This document shows, one piece after another, positions 6,002 through 6,892 of a DNA stretch of 6,892 nt. The translations under genes were made by a program, and so were the position numbers. Source of the DNA: an uncultured Synergistales bacterium (GTDB lineage Bacteria; Synergistota; Synergistia; Synergistales; Aminobacteriaceae); contig CAJOEQ010000239.1 of NCBI GenBank assembly GCA_905233515.1, forward strand, positions 1-6,892. Direction: 5' to 3'. Every line of letters starts with the position of its first letter. Position 1 is the stretch's first letter. The notes below the pieces were generated by a model. The model was given only the letters and a program-made list of their open reading frames with translations, searched no databases and was not told where the DNA came from.

Positions 6002-6892
6002 AGTCCTATATAAGCGCGTAAATCTTTCGGGTTAAGTTCGATTGCTTGAGAAAAATTTATTATTGCGTTGTTATAAATTCCGAGATTGAGTGCTTCTGTT
6101 CCTTCTCGCATTAATTCATTAAAACTCGGCTGAGTCTTTACAGGTTCGGACTCTATTTTTTCAGGCTCAGGGTCGGGCGTAATTTGCGGCGATTCTATTT
6201 TTTCGCGATTCTCTTCTTCCTGTTCACTAAGGCGGTTTAATTCATTTTCCGCGAGTTCTTTATCAGAACTGGCATTTTCCGGCAATAAATTAATATATTC
6301 CTGCCATGAAATTTTTGCAGTCCCTAAATGTCCGGCCTTCTCTGAAGAAATTGCAAGCCCAGTTAAGAAAGTTAATATATTCGGGTAAATTTTATAAGCT
6401 CGTTGATATTCGTTAGCTGCCTGCTCAAAATTTCCGGAATTATATAGTGATAGTGCCTTAGCGTTTAAATAATCGGGCGTTTTTTTCTGCAAATAAATTA
6501 ATACAAGCCACGCAAATAAAATAGTTATCACAAGAGAAGCGCACATTATAGCAGCCTTCTTGATATAAGAATTCTGAACGGGTTCAGATTTTTTTTGCTC
6601 GGAGGCTCGTTCTTTTCGTTCGTGGAGAATTCGCTGTAATCTTTGAGTGAAATTTTTCCCGTGCGGAGTCTGATTATTATATTCCTGAAAATTTATTCCC
6701 TGCTCGTATTGTTCATAAAGCTGTGAAGATTCCTGCGAGTCGTCATTATTATAGTCGTCTGAGCTTATATTGCTCCAAAGTTCCGGCGGGGGTTCGTCTA
6801 GGCTCAATTGAAAACCTGTTGCGGCCTCCTGCTGTGCTTTATTCATGTTATTAATATCCGGCAATTCTTGAGAGTTAATAATTTTCTCGCGC
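5962..6892 (-). CDS. Membrane-anchored TPR protein, cut by the right edge and frameshifted near its end
   Basis: The frame is open to the right edge. The ATG at 6844-6846 and the TTG at 6862-6864 both lack a ribosome site, and the codons before them read as natural protein (REKIINSQELPDINN), so the true start is probably outside the window. Counting from the TTG, there is an acidic, glutamine-rich cytoplasmic part (1-100), one membrane helix (about 105-125), TPR units at about 131-164 and 165-197, a Glu/Pro-rich linker (about 203-246), then a TPR unit at 249-279 and the start of another (DLRAYIGL). Positive residues before the helix put the TPRs outside the cytoplasm. After IGL the frame turns into VIKDCILTLKES and stops at 5962. 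TPRs mediate protein binding; envelope assembly or scaffolding is a guess. Confidence 0.7.
   Translation of the reverse strand, partial: REKIINSQELPDINNMNKAQQEAATGFQLSLDEPPPELWSNISSDDYNNDDSQESSQLYEQYEQGINFQEYNNQTPHGKNFTQRLQRILHERKERASEQKKSEPVQNSYIKKAAIMCASLVITILFAWLVLIYLQKKTPDYLNAKALSLYNSGNFEQAANEYQRAYKIYPNILTFLTGLAISSEKAGHLGTAKISWQEYINLLPENASSDKELAENELNRLSEQEEENREKIESPQITPDPEPEKIESEPVKTQPSFNELMREGTEALNLGIYNNAIINFSQAIELNPKDLRAYIGLVIKDCILTLKES

Overview
The window is AT-rich bacterial DNA. Every protein-coding gene I can support lies on the minus strand. The lactate-utilisation (LUD) protein, the NfeD-type membrane protease and the Der GTPase are all bacterial. Their general look, with no database search behind it, would fit an uncultured anaerobe of the Synergistota or a Firmicutes-like group. 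That placement is inference and weak.

Layout, read right to left in the direction of transcription. 6892-5962: a membrane-anchored TPR protein that runs off the right edge, with its last exon-like stretch (6001-5888) out of frame. 5887-5249: a LUD-domain protein. 5222-4230: an asparaginase-fold protein whose catalytic residues are replaced. 4225-2928: der, encoding the double-GTPase ribosome assembly factor, broken into two frames near 3955. 2924-2490: a membrane-anchored ankyrin protein cut short by an inserted stop, with its lost C-terminal tail still readable at 2489-2403. 2372-1083: a long NfeD-type protease. Spacing is a few to about 30 bases and several Shine-Dalgarno sites lie inside the preceding gene, so this looks like one operon. 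No promoter for it is visible; it is probably to the right of the window. To the left, 786-1 is a separate glycosyltransferase gene with its own good promoter, cut by the left edge.

The gap 787-1082 holds the glycosyltransferase promoter and a strong plus-strand terminator just past the end of nfeD. No plus-strand gene explains that terminator, so a small plus-strand RNA is possible.

The most striking feature is damage. Three of the six operon genes carry one small structural lesion each, while their neighbours are intact. The TPR gene has a net loss of about 13 bases. der has a net loss of about 25 bases plus a frameshift. The ankyrin gene has a 45-base insertion copied from 250 bases away in the same gene. 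Each reading frame resumes cleanly after the lesion, so the lesions are recent or are assembly errors. Der is normally essential, so the der lesion matters most: either another der exists, or the assembled sequence is wrong here.

The genes do not form an obvious pathway. They combine envelope proteins (TPR anchor, ankyrin anchor, NfeD), ribosome assembly (Der) and two metabolic-fold proteins of unclear role (LUD and the asparaginase-like protein).
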